64,000 bases of DNA from Deinococcales bacterium (GTDB lineage: Bacteria > Deinococcota > Deinococci > Deinococcales > JAAFIG01), in assembly GCA_013298595.1 (NCBI GenBank), contig JAAFIG010000010.1:62001-126000 (forward strand), read 5' to 3'. This document shows positions 17,613-25,318 of the stretch, piece after piece. Both the position numbers and the translations under genes were made by a program. Every line of letters begins with the position of its first letter. Position 1 is the first letter of the stretch. Below the pieces are notes generated by a model. It had not been told where the DNA came from, did no database searches, and was given only the letters and a program-made list of their open reading frames with translations.

Positions 17613-18014
17613 CTAGGGTTGAAGTTCAGCAATATTATGTTCGCAATCTGCCAAAGTAGAACATTGACAAAGCATGCCTAATTGCAAAATTTGTTTCATT
17701 TCTTGCGCTCGAGCTATCAGCGCTTCGATTTCAAGCAATTTGGTGGTCGCCAGTTGTTGCCAACGAGTACTCGGTCGAGTTTCGAGAGGAAACTCATAGA
17801 TCAGGGTTTTAATTTCCTCGAGTTGAAATCCGGCTCGTTGAGCAATTTGAATATACTTGATTCGCCCAACAACACTGGGCAAATACCTGCGTTGACCACT
17901 TTGGCGTTGAGGGGCAACCAGCAAACCCAGTTGTTCATAATAACGCAGGGTTGCGGTGCTAACTTTGGCTTGAGCAGCAACTTGACCAATGCTGAGTGTA
18001 TTTGATGGATTCAT
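17613..18014 (-). CDS. MerR-family transcriptional activator with Cys-rich tail
   Basis: The 133 residues start with a winged helix (IGQVAAQAKVSTATLRYYEQLGLL), then the MerR dimerisation helix and a C-terminal CQC...C cluster (CQCSTLADC) near residues 114-122, the position where metal-sensing MerR proteins bind their ion. ATG 18014 has AGAGG just upstream; the longer reading from 18071 runs through its own operator and is unlikely. It is divergent from the 106-residue gene and overlooks the operator at 18026-18045, so it probably activates that gene on metal or oxidant binding. The effector is inferred. Confidence 0.85.
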   Translation of the reverse strand: MNPSNTLSIGQVAAQAKVSTATLRYYEQLGLLVAPQRQSGQRRYLPSVVGRIKYIQIAQRAGFQLEEIKTLIYEFPLETRPSTRWQQLATTKLLEIEALIARAQEMKQILQLGMLCQCSTLADCEHNIAELQP

Positions 18015-18022
18015 GGTTCCTC

Positions 18023-18053
18023 TTGACTTCAAGTCAACTTGAAGTTCTAGGCT
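18023..18053 (+). promoter_or_regulatory. MerR-type promoter with 19-bp spacer and palindromic operator
   Basis: TTGACT (18023-18028) and TAGGCT (18048-18053) are separated by 19 bp, the over-long spacer that makes MerR-regulated promoters inactive until the regulator twists the DNA. Between them lies a perfect inverted repeat, ACTTCAAGT-CA-ACTTGAAGT (18026-18045). It faces the 106-residue gene. Confidence 0.85.
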
Positions 18054-18059
18054 TGGCAC

Positions 18060-18078
18060 TCGAGAGAACAACTCTCGA
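18060..18078 (+). other. Hairpin in the leader of the MerR target gene
   Basis: TCGAGAG-AACAA-CTCTCGA is a 7-bp perfect stem just upstream of the AAGGAG ribosome binding site (18081-18086). It contains one CTCGAG. It could modulate translation or mRNA stability. Confidence 0.4.
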
Positions 18079-18092
18079 ATAAGGAGTTTATT

Positions 18093-18413
18093 ATGCCATT
18101 AAACCCAGTCATTGCTTGTCAGCTTAACGCCCACACACCAGAACAACGAGCGCGTCACCGCGAATTGTTACAGCACATATTTGCTCATAAACTCAAATTA
18201 CACGAACAAACGCATGGTTACATTTTCACCTTCAAAGCTGAATTGTCCTTAGCTTTGCAAATTACTGAGTACATCATGCTTGAGCATCTCTGTTGCCCTT
18301 TCTTGGCATTAACATTGCATCTCGAGCCAGACTTGGGTTTACAACTCGAGATCAAAGGGTCAGTCGAGGCAAAACCTCTGATTTGGTCGAATCTTCAAGC
18401 TGCAATGCAGTAA
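18093..18413 (+). CDS. Small CC-motif protein under MerR control
   Basis: The 106 residues contain the sequence EHLCCPFLALTLHLEP near 66-80. Small proteins with an E-x-L/F-CCPF motif often sit beside MerR-type regulators, but I know of no proven function. The adjacent cysteines suggest metal or thiol chemistry. The gene has a strong SD (AAGGAG, 7 nt spacing) and the MerR promoter directly upstream, so it is the obvious target of the divergent regulator. Confidence 0.7.
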   Translation: MPLNPVIACQLNAHTPEQRARHRELLQHIFAHKLKLHEQTHGYIFTFKAELSLALQITEYIMLEHLCCPFLALTLHLEPDLGLQLEIKGSVEAKPLIWSNLQAAMQ

Positions 18414-18481
18414 AGGCTTAGCTTGAACAAAAAATTGTCATCTTAAATCAGCTTTTTATGCAGCCTAAAACGCCGACAGCA

Positions 18482-18506
18482 GTATATCTCTCGAGTTAAG
18501 ATATAC
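18482..18506. promoter_or_regulatory. Palindrome overlapping a -10 box
   Basis: GTATATCT (18482-18489) and AGATATAC (18499-18506) flank CTCGAGTTA. The right arm overlaps the TAAGAT box (18497-18502) that lies 7 nt before the next ATG, so a bound repressor would block that promoter. Confidence 0.45.
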
Positions 18507-18509
18507 CTT

Positions 18510-19076
18510 ATGAAACCTTGGATTTACTACATCATTGGCGCTGCAATCCTGATTGCAGGAGCAGTTTTCGCTCGAGGTTTTTCGCAAGTCAGTGTTGGTA
18601 CTGTGCAACGCAACCCAACCGATGCGGTGCGTTTCCCTGAAGTGCAAGGCTCGAATCTCGAGGGGCGCAAATTTAATCTACCAACTGATTTTGCCGGTAA
18701 ACTCAACCTTGTAGCAATTGCTTTTTTTCAGAGCCACCAAACCCTTGTAGACTCTTGGTCGCCCGCTGTGACACGATTACTAGGCAAATACAACACCTTA
18801 AAATTCTATGAATTACCAACGCTTTCTAAGGAAAATAGTATCGCTCGAGCATTTATTGATGGTGGCATGCGCGCAGGTATTGCCAGCAAAGCCACTCGAG
18901 AAATTACGATTACGTTGTACTTAGATCGGGCTGCGTTTATTAAAGCCATTGGTGAAACATCCGATCAAACCCTAATAACACTATTGGTCAATCAAAAAGG
19001 CGATATTTTATGGCGTGGACGTGGTGCGTATAGCCAAGCTCAAGAAGAATTGCTCGAGAGAATACTCAAACAATAA
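18510..19076 (+). CDS. Membrane-anchored thioredoxin-fold protein lacking CxxC
   Basis: One N-terminal membrane helix (about residues 4-22) is followed by a domain with the order of a thioredoxin-like fold: NLVAIAFFQSHQTLVDSW, then ITITLYLD and TLITLLVNQKGDILWRGRG. The usual CxxC position reads FQSHQ, so no dithiol chemistry is expected. The GMRAGI segment before a strand resembles the ATP10/TlpA-like group. An assembly or chaperone role outside the membrane is plausible. Leaderless start (TAAGAT, 7 nt). Confidence 0.6.
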   Translation: MKPWIYYIIGAAILIAGAVFARGFSQVSVGTVQRNPTDAVRFPEVQGSNLEGRKFNLPTDFAGKLNLVAIAFFQSHQTLVDSWSPAVTRLLGKYNTLKFYELPTLSKENSIARAFIDGGMRAGIASKATREITITLYLDRAAFIKAIGETSDQTLITLLVNQKGDILWRGRGAYSQAQEELLERILKQ

Positions 19077-19077
19077 C

Positions 19078-19461
19078 TTATGGCTCGAGTGTTTTAGCAC
19101 TGCTTAGCAATACTCGGTATTCATTTTTATACGTCCAAAGCGTCACCAGATACGTTGCAAAGACAATAATGCCGATGGGGATACCACCCGCTTGTGGGTT
19201 TGCTAAATGAATCAACAAAATATTGAGTGTGATTGGCGCTAGTACCAATAGCGTTAGTGGTACAAAACGGTTTAATAACAAAGCCACGCCTGCAACCATA
19301 ATGATCACACCAACCAGCGTCCACATATAGCCTGTTTGGTCTAAAGCATCAATCAGTGGTACCCGCCAGTTGCTGGCGGGAATTGTGAAGTGCATGATGC
19401 CACCTGTCAGCATCAGTAACCCCAGCATTGTTTGTATGCCTGCTCGAGTGGTGTTTTTCAT
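19078..19461 (-). CDS. DoxX-family membrane protein (second of tandem pair)
   Basis: The 127 residues form four membrane helices with the DoxX-like pattern RFVPLTLLVLAPITLNILLIHL. It is a clear paralogue of the gene immediately upstream (2-nt gap): the segment LAPITLNIL is conserved in both. DoxX proteins are linked to oxidative stress or membrane quinone chemistry, but the reaction here is unknown. It is the distal gene of a TetR-controlled operon. Confidence 0.75.
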   Translation of the reverse strand: MKNTTRAGIQTMLGLLMLTGGIMHFTIPASNWRVPLIDALDQTGYMWTLVGVIIMVAGVALLLNRFVPLTLLVLAPITLNILLIHLANPQAGGIPIGIIVFATYLVTLWTYKNEYRVLLSSAKTLEP

Positions 19462-19463
19462 GG

Positions 19464-19889
19464 TTAGTAGCTGGTTTCTAAGATGGGGGTTTTATCAGCA
19501 AGGCTCGAGTTGGGTAAGAAAAGGCTCGAGTAATACCGACGGTATAACCATGCCAACACCAGTTGCAATGCAACTATAAAAACTGCGATTCCAATACCAT
19601 CTGGGGTTGCATGAGCAAGATGAAAAAACAAGATATTCAGGGTAATCGGAGCCAGTAACACCAGTGCCAGTGGGATAAACCGACCTGCTAAAATTGCGAT
19701 GCCAGCCAGAAGTTCAATAATACCAATCATTTGCCATAAATAACCTGTATTGACCATTGCTGTAATAAATTGGCTGTTGTTCATCGCGCCTTCTTTAACA
19801 TTGGTGATATGGGTAACAAAGCCGAGCACCATCAGTAAACCCAGCAGTATCCGAGCAGCCCACCAAACAATTTTTGTTGTTAATGTCAT
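19464..19889 (-). CDS. DoxX-family membrane protein (first of tandem pair)
   Basis: The 141 residues show four helices and the DoxX core RFIPLALVLLAPITLNILFFHLAH. GAGG lies upstream of the ATG. The TetR operator at 19907-19930 covers the likely -10 (TAGAAT, minus strand) of this gene, so the pair is repressed by the regulator encoded just upstream. Tandem duplication produced the two copies, which now differ at most positions. Confidence 0.78.
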   Translation of the reverse strand: MTLTTKIVWWAARILLGLLMVLGFVTHITNVKEGAMNNSQFITAMVNTGYLWQMIGIIELLAGIAILAGRFIPLALVLLAPITLNILFFHLAHATPDGIGIAVFIVALQLVLAWLYRRYYSSLFLPNSSLADKTPILETSY

Positions 19890-19906
19890 ATATTTTTCCT
19901 CAAACT

Positions 19907-19930
19907 ATTCTACTAACCGATTAGTAGAAT
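19907..19930. promoter_or_regulatory. TetR-type operator of the doxX pair
   Basis: A perfect 10-bp inverted repeat, ATTCTACTAA-CCGA-TTAGTAGAAT, lies 17 nt before the doxX start and overlaps a TAGAAT box on the minus strand. Length and symmetry fit a TetR dimer site, and the tetR gene is the next gene upstream. Confidence 0.8.
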
Positions 19931-19953
19931 TTTTGTAGTGAAAAACACATAAT

Positions 19954-20559
19954 CTATCCTCGAGCCATGCCGTGCCAAAACATTGCGAACATCTCTCGGT
20001 GTCCTGCTGCTGACAATCCGCCTTTTTCCATACCTCGCATAGATGAAACCAGCACACAAAAACCCAGAAACATGGAACTGGCAGCACTGACATTTTTTAA
20101 CTGCACTTCTTGGCGCTCGAGTGCTAAAGCAAAAGCTTGTTTAATCGGACGGAACAACTTCTCGGTACACACTTGCTGCAATTGGACTTGTTGCTCTGGC
20201 AGTAAATACTGCTGCTCGGAACGCAAAAACCGAAACGCATCAAACATCGGTTGTGCCGATAATGCCCACGATAACGCTAAAAACTGGGCTTCACTCGAGT
20301 TCTTCGGTTTTGCAAAATGCTCGGTAATAATACCACCGTAGCGTGCAAGCATCGTCTCGAGCATAGCAACAAACAAAGCTTGTTTATTGGCAAAATGGTA
20401 AAACAAAGCAGCTTTGGTCACACCCACTTGCTCGGCAACAGTTTGTAAATTAATCGCATCGTAACCACCATGTGCATACAAACGCTCCGCCTCTAGCAAT
20501 ACTTGCAACCGAGTTTGCTCGCTGCGTTTTGGTGTTTTAACTAATGGCTTACTGGGCAT
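19954..20559 (-). CDS. TetR-family transcriptional repressor
   Basis: Residues 15-65 form the TetR helix-turn-helix (AINLQTVAEQVGVTKAALFYHFANKQALF), followed by a helical ligand domain of normal length (201 residues in all). The gene is leaderless: TAATAT (20566-20571, minus strand) lies 6 nt before the ATG. It precedes the doxX pair on the same strand with the operator between them. The ligand is unknown, perhaps a quinone or electrophile if the DoxX link holds. Confidence 0.88.
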   Translation of the reverse strand: MPSKPLVKTPKRSEQTRLQVLLEAERLYAHGGYDAINLQTVAEQVGVTKAALFYHFANKQALFVAMLETMLARYGGIITEHFAKPKNSSEAQFLALSWALSAQPMFDAFRFLRSEQQYLLPEQQVQLQQVCTEKLFRPIKQAFALALERQEVQLKNVSAASSMFLGFCVLVSSMRGMEKGGLSAAGHREMFAMFWHGMARG

Positions 20560-20813
20560 ATAGGTATATTACTTGATTCAAAAAATTCAGACAAACCGAC
20601 ACTGGTAAATTCTTTGCGATTTACATTGTCTATAACTATATGTAATTTCTATCTGGCATTACTTTACAAAAATTGCAGTAAACTAGAAATCGCTGCATAA
20701 CAGTTCAAAAGAAAAAATTTACAACCCACCATAGAAGCGTACCTCGTTTGTTTCAAGCCAAACAATTTCTGAAGGATTCACTACGAACCGTAAAAGCCAA
20801 CACTGGAGGTTAT

Positions 20814-22853
20814 ATGTTACTTCGTTATGCCGAACCCAATAAAGAACGTTTAATGGCTCGCACCCAAGCAATTCTTGGCGACCGTGTATCTGCCAAAGAC
20901 TTTGCCAGTATTATTGCTGGGGATCTCACAACCATCGAGGAATTACCACAACCATTGGCGCGTCGTGTGCTTGATTTAACCCTACCAGAACAAGGTTTAG
21001 AAGCTATTCAAGGCAAAACCATTGATTTCCTCGAGGTTGCCAATTTAGATTTAGCCCGAGCTGCCTCGAGAAGTGTGATGCGTATTCAAGTTGGGCAAAG
21101 TCTTGGTACTGGTTTTATGATCAGCCCAACATTGTTAATGACTAATCATCATGTGCTACCAGATTTTATCTCTGCCAGTCGTGCCAAAATTCAATTTGAT
21201 TACGAAAATGATATTCATGGCGCAATCCGCGAAATCACCGAATTTAACCTCGAGCCTAACCGTTGCTTTTTAACCAGTCCGATAGACGAGCTTGATTACA
21301 CCATTGTTGCTCTTGGTACTCGTTTTCGTGGTGAAAAAGAGTTAAGCGAATTTGGTTATTTACCATTATCCGCTGCAGGCAATAAGCACGCAATTCATGA
21401 GTTCTTAAATATTATTCAGCATCCAGAAGGTTCGCCAAAAATGATTGCTCTGCGTGAAAATCGAGTTTTTGGGCGCGGAAAAAAAGGCTTTACGCTGTAT
21501 TATGGTGCAGATACTCTACCTGGCTCGAGTGGTAGCCCTGTGCTCAATGATGAGTACGAAGTGGTGGCATTGCATCATGCAGGCGCACCAATGAATGATA
21601 AGACTTTTGAAGATGGTCGGCAAGCTGCTAGTGGCAACGAAGGTATTCGCATTAGTGCAATTATTGACCACTTACAAAACCAAATGCCAACACTTCCAAG
21701 CGAGGCTCGAGATTTATTGAATGCAATGATTCAAACCAAGTTTCGCGGACCGAGCTTGATGTTTGACCCTCCTTTTGAAGCGTATGCGCGTAGTCAAAAA
21801 ACTTCGCAATCAGAACAAGGGGTTTTAGAAGCTGACGGTAGTGTCCGTTGGACAATCCCTGTACATCTGAGTATTAAAGTTGGTGATATTGCAGCACCAA
21901 ATAAGCCAGTCACAAAAGCCATATCTCAGCCCGCTATAATCCCCCAGCAACCTGCTGTGGCACAACTCGAGAATCGTCGTCCATTGCCTGATTATGAAAC
22001 GCGCCAAGGGTACGACCCAATGTTCCTTGGTGTCGAATTGCCCTTACCAAAACCCTCTAAAGTCTTAACTAAACAATTGCTCAAAATTGCAGCGAACCAA
22101 GCCAGTATCGGTGATTTAATTGGTGCACCAAAAACCGTGCTGCATTATCATCATTACAGTTTAGCTATTCATCAAGCACGAAAATTGGCTTGTTTTACCA
22201 TTGTCAATATAGATGGCAGCAGCCATGTTGCAATTAAACGCGACGAAGCATTTACTCCCAGTCAAACTGTACTCGAGGCACTTGAAGGAAACGATGTTTG
22301 GATCGACGATCCGCGCATCCCGATTGGTAGTGTAACCAATCAAAAGTGGTACTCGAGTAACAGCCGTTTTTTTGATCGTGGGCATTTGGTGCGTCGTGAA
22401 GACCCAAATTGGGATCCAGCAGGCGACCGAGATTTTATTCTTAAATGCAACGATGATACCTTTCATTTTACCAATTGCTCACCACAAATTTGGTTCTTTA
22501 ACCAAAGAACCAATCATTGGTTAGGTATCGAAGATTATGTCCTCGGTACAGCTCGAGCCTTTCAAGCACCGATTACTGTTATTTCGGGTCCGATTTTTAA
22601 GCCCGACGACCCTGAAATTGATCGTATGCAAATTCCACAAACTTTTTTTAAAATCATGGCATTCATTGATAGCCAAACCAATCAATTAAGCCATCAAGCT
22701 TTTTTAGCTAGCCAAGAAGATTTAATGAATATGCAACGACCCGCTCGAGAATTATTTGAAGCTCGAGAGGCAAAAATTGTTTATCCTGAAGCATTTGAAG
22801 CAGATATTCAAGAGATTGAAGCTTTAACGGGTTTACATTTTTCACTTTCCTAA
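20814..22853 (+). CDS. Trypsin-like serine protease fused to a DNA/RNA non-specific endonuclease
   Basis: The 679 residues hold three parts. Residues 1-85 form a small helical domain (KERLMARTQAIL) of the effector-associated type. Residues 90-285 are an S1-like protease with the triad His in TNHHVL, Asp in ELDYTIVAL and Ser in GSSGSPV. Residues 390-660 are a ββα-metal nuclease with DRGHLVRREDP (catalytic His) and FTNCSPQIWFFNQ (Mg-binding Asn). There is no signal peptide, so it acts in the cytoplasm. ATG 20814 follows GGAGG. An upstream TTG at 20748 would add 22 residues. Such fusions are thought to act in conflict or programmed death, with the protease possibly freeing the nuclease; that is inferred. 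Confidence 0.82.
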   Translation: MLLRYAEPNKERLMARTQAILGDRVSAKDFASIIAGDLTTIEELPQPLARRVLDLTLPEQGLEAIQGKTIDFLEVANLDLARAASRSVMRIQVGQSLGTGFMISPTLLMTNHHVLPDFISASRAKIQFDYENDIHGAIREITEFNLEPNRCFLTSPIDELDYTIVALGTRFRGEKELSEFGYLPLSAAGNKHAIHEFLNIIQHPEGSPKMIALRENRVFGRGKKGFTLYYGADTLPGSSGSPVLNDEYEVVALHHAGAPMNDKTFEDGRQAASGNEGIRISAIIDHLQNQMPTLPSEARDLLNAMIQTKFRGPSLMFDPPFEAYARSQKTSQSEQGVLEADGSVRWTIPVHLSIKVGDIAAPNKPVTKAISQPAIIPQQPAVAQLENRRPLPDYETRQGYDPMFLGVELPLPKPSKVLTKQLLKIAANQASIGDLIGAPKTVLHYHHYSLAIHQARKLACFTIVNIDGSSHVAIKRDEAFTPSQTVLEALEGNDVWIDDPRIPIGSVTNQKWYSSNSRFFDRGHLVRREDPNWDPAGDRDFILKCNDDTFHFTNCSPQIWFFNQRTNHWLGIEDYVLGTARAFQAPITVISGPIFKPDDPEIDRMQIPQTFFKIMAFIDSQTNQLSHQAFLASQEDLMNMQRPARELFEAREAKIVYPEAFEADIQEIEALTGLHFSLS

Positions 22854-22857
22854 AAAC

Positions 22858-22899
22858 AAAATTTCCACCTCGAGACAATTATCTCGAGGTGGAAATTTT
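22858..22899. terminator. Bidirectional terminator built on paired CTCGAG motifs, left copy
   Basis: An 18-bp perfect inverted repeat with loop CAATTA carries CTCGAG in both arms and runs of A and T at its ends. It lies 4 nt after the protease-nuclease stop and serves both convergent genes. Confidence 0.85.
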
Positions 22900-22908
22900 T
22901 ATACACTT

Positions 22909-23178
22909 TTACGATCTAGCCGCTACGCTGTTACTTCTAGCAATTCGTGGTGGCATATCCGTCGGTACGTCGTATTCGGGTAAATGCCCTCTGCCCCGAA
23001 AAACAATTAAGGTGATATATTCAAATTCGCCGCTGCGTTCCTTGATTTCGGCTGGGTCGCTATCGCGTGCCCCTCGAGAGTATTTGATTGCTGCTGCCAG
23101 TTTCATTTTTTTATTTTCGACTGGCTCGAGGTCTCGGCGTTTATAAAAATCGCCTTTGTACCAAACACCAGCCTCGAG
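22909..23178 (-). pseudogene. Truncated copy of the 166-residue beta-grasp-like gene
   Basis: Reading the minus strand from 23178, the frame encodes LEAGVWYKGDF through to VAARS and a stop at 22909. It matches the last 89 residues of the intact gene at 25319-25819 with only three amino acid differences. The N-terminal half and any start codon are missing, because unrelated DNA replaces it beyond the CTCGAG at 23173-23178. Confidence 0.85.
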
Positions 23179-23204
23179 TTTTAGCTTTGCTCGAGTAAAA
23201 ACAG

Positions 23205-23238
23205 TTTAAGAAAAAGGCGTTACAGTCGGCGTAACAAA
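23205..23238. repeat. 34-bp flanking repeat, left copy
   Basis: Matches 25079-25112 at 31 of 34 positions and contains the imperfect dyad GTTAC-agtcggc-GTAAC. Together the two copies bracket the lipoprotein gene, one 71 bp beyond its stop and the other 43 bp before its start. Confidence 0.7.
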
Positions 23239-23308
23239 TCTTTGTATACGTCTTTCAAAGCGTTCATTCTCCTTGAGCGGGTCAACCCGAGGGGTAAGCA
23301 TTTTGGGC

Positions 23309-25036
23309 TTATGGCTTAGGCTTGAGAATAGCCGCTTCAAAGTTGTTATTGGACTGGGCTAAGATGTCGCCATTGTCATTGATTTTGAGAAGGAAGGCAT
23401 TTTCATAACCAGAGCCAGTCACATCAATTTTCTTGGTTGCACCATTGGTGGTGTTGTAAACGTAATACAACCTACCTTGAGGGTTTGCAGGATCATCTGT
23501 GTAAAATAGTATTTCACCATTGTTATTGACATCCATAACCTCAAAACCATTGGTATTGGCTAAAGGTTTGGGAATACTTGTAGCAGCTTGAGCGCCCGTC
23601 CAATACTTCCAATCAAAACTAAGTTTACCGTTGATGAACGCAGTTTCTTTGGCAGCAATCAACTCATTATCATTGAATACCATTGCGTTGCCCTTCTGGT
23701 TTGCTGCAAATGGCGTATATGCACCATTTTTTGAGATGCCTTCACTCCATAAAACACTTCCAGAAGCATTGACACCTCGAGCGTAATTGAATGAGCTACC
23801 ACTTGCCATGACTGTTGTGCTAACGCCATTGTTCCAAATAAATGCCGAATTTTTAGTACCGAGGCTTGTTCCCAAAATTGTTCCATTGTCGTTCAGACCA
23901 ACAAGAGATGCGCTGTTCGGGTCAACCAATCCAAAATCAACTTCTGTTACGGTAGAACCATTGTAGTAGACAGGCTGATTTTTCCCATCTTTGGTGGCGT
24001 AAAACATCACTTGACCACTCGAGTTGATGATTTCGCTAAAGGCAAGAATTGAGCTTCTACCGCGTAGTAAATTTCCAAAATCAGCACTTAACCCATTTGG
24101 AAAGATTATTTTCGTCAAAGAAGCTGGCGCACCAACATGGACATCTGCGTTCAAAGAACCAACATTGCTCCGCGTTGCAATCATGACCTGTCCAGCGTTG
24201 TTAAACCCAAAAGGAACAACTTGTACTGCGCCTTGCGGAGCTGGAATTTTAACCACGTCATAATTGGCTGTACCACCATTTGAACTTGTCACAGTCATAC
24301 TCACGGAGTTCGAGGTGATACCACCAGCACTGGCAGTGATGTTGCTTGTGCCAGTCGCCGCACCCGTGACCACACCTGCACTCGAGACTGTTGCTTTGCC
24401 TGTATCGCTCGAGGTAAAGGTAAAGGTGGGTTGCGTAGCAAGGTTTGTACCGCTCGAGTCTTTAGCAATGGCACTGCAATTGCTGCTCGTACCAACAGCA
24501 ATGCTGGTTGGGGTGCAAGTCAAAGCGATGCTCGGGAGCGTATCAGGAGGGGCAACGTTTGGAACCACCAAGCTATACGTACCAAATCCAGGAATGATGA
24601 CTGTCAGAATGTTCGTGGCTGTATCAAAGGTGTACGAAATTGTGATCCAAGTGCTGCCATTAAGTTGTAATACCACAACATCAGAGATAATCGCTTGAGG
24701 GCGCAAGTGACCCAGACCAAGCGCCGCGATTTCGCTTGGCTGGAGTTTGATTTTCAGGGCGGCAGGATTGGCGAAATTACCTGTGCCACCGCCAACTGTG
24801 AAAGTCTTTCCGAGAATAAATTTTTGATTACTCGGAGCGGCTGGCGGGTTGGTGGTCTCGGTGATGGTCACAACGGTGTCCTGAGTTAATGCCCCTGTTG
24901 GGAAGACCACGCTGGCAACTCCATTGCTCGAGGTGACTGTGCCACCATTTGTGCCAATCACTGGTGTGGGGTTTGGTTGTGGACAAGCCACCAAAACTGC
25001 TGCAAGAACTGCGCTGAGGAACAACCGACGTTTCAT
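23309..25036 (-). CDS. Lipoprotein with Ig-like (BIG2) domain and HAF-like repeats
   Basis: The 575 residues begin MKRRLFLSAVLAAVLVAC, a lipoprotein signal with Cys18 followed by PQPNPTP. Residues 30-150 resemble a ZU5-like sandwich. Residues 165-245 form a BIG2-like domain (ending GVVTGAATGTSNITASAGG). The rest has four or five repeats of the form LNDNGTILG, VNNNGEILF and INDNGDILA, like HAF propeller blades. ATG 25036 is chosen because AAGGAGG lies just upstream; the frame could extend to 25078. It sits between two diverged copies of the protease-nuclease/small-gene junction, so it arrived by insertion or recombination. A surface role is presumed. Confidence 0.75.
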   Translation of the reverse strand: MKRRLFLSAVLAAVLVACPQPNPTPVIGTNGGTVTSSNGVASVVFPTGALTQDTVVTITETTNPPAAPSNQKFILGKTFTVGGGTGNFANPAALKIKLQPSEIAALGLGHLRPQAIISDVVVLQLNGSTWITISYTFDTATNILTVIIPGFGTYSLVVPNVAPPDTLPSIALTCTPTSIAVGTSSNCSAIAKDSSGTNLATQPTFTFTSSDTGKATVSSAGVVTGAATGTSNITASAGGITSNSVSMTVTSSNGGTANYDVVKIPAPQGAVQVVPFGFNNAGQVMIATRSNVGSLNADVHVGAPASLTKIIFPNGLSADFGNLLRGRSSILAFSEIINSSGQVMFYATKDGKNQPVYYNGSTVTEVDFGLVDPNSASLVGLNDNGTILGTSLGTKNSAFIWNNGVSTTVMASGSSFNYARGVNASGSVLWSEGISKNGAYTPFAANQKGNAMVFNDNELIAAKETAFINGKLSFDWKYWTGAQAATSIPKPLANTNGFEVMDVNNNGEILFYTDDPANPQGRLYYVYNTTNGATKKIDVTGSGYENAFLLKINDNGDILAQSNNNFEAAILKPKP

Positions 25037-25078
25037 AAAACCCTCCTTGAAATACTCGAGTCTCGAGTTGGGAGGCAT

Positions 25079-25112
25079 TTTAAGAAGAGGGCGTTACAGT
25101 TGGCGTAACAAA
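25079..25112. repeat. 34-bp flanking repeat, right copy
   Basis: Second copy of the 34-bp sequence at 23205-23238, with three mismatches. On the minus strand it lies upstream of the lipoprotein start, so it may also contain its promoter or an operator. Confidence 0.7.
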
Positions 25113-25166
25113 ATTGTTCTTGTTGTTTTTCACGGTTTCAAATTATTTTTTCAGTTTAATCTTTCT

Positions 25167-25262
25167 GAAGCTCGAGAGGCAAAAATTGTTTATCCTGAAG
25201 CCTTTGAAGCAGATATCCAAGAGATTGAAGCTTTAACAGGTTTGCATTTTTCACTTTCCTGA
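25167..25262 (+). pseudogene. 3' remnant of a second protease-nuclease gene
   Basis: Thirty-one codons plus TGA encode exactly the last 31 residues of the protein ending at 22853 (EAREAKIVYPEAF to HFSLS) with only synonymous base changes. No start or upstream domain is present. Confidence 0.85.
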
Positions 25263-25266
25263 AAAT

Positions 25267-25308
25267 AAATTTTCCACCTCGAGACAGTTATCTCGAGGTG
25301 GAAAATTT
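25267..25308. terminator. Bidirectional terminator built on paired CTCGAG motifs, right copy
   Basis: An 18-bp perfect stem with loop CAGTTA. Relative to the left copy one A-T pair is exchanged for T-A, so both copies keep a perfect stem. Confidence 0.85.
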
Positions 25309-25318
25309 TTATCCATTT

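Larger units (their letters stand above)
22757..23178. repeat. Diverged direct repeat, left copy
   Basis: These 422 bp match 25166-25588 at roughly 90-93%. The segment spans the last 32 codons of the protease-nuclease gene, the shared terminator and the last 90 codons of the convergent small gene. Similarity begins at TGAAG-CTCGAG and stops exactly at a CTCGAG. Nearly all coding differences are synonymous. Confidence 0.9.

Noticed and set aside
23205-25112. Integron-type attC sites flanking the lipoprotein gene
   Set aside because: The GTTAC/GTAAC dyad does not fit the attC core and no integrase is present.
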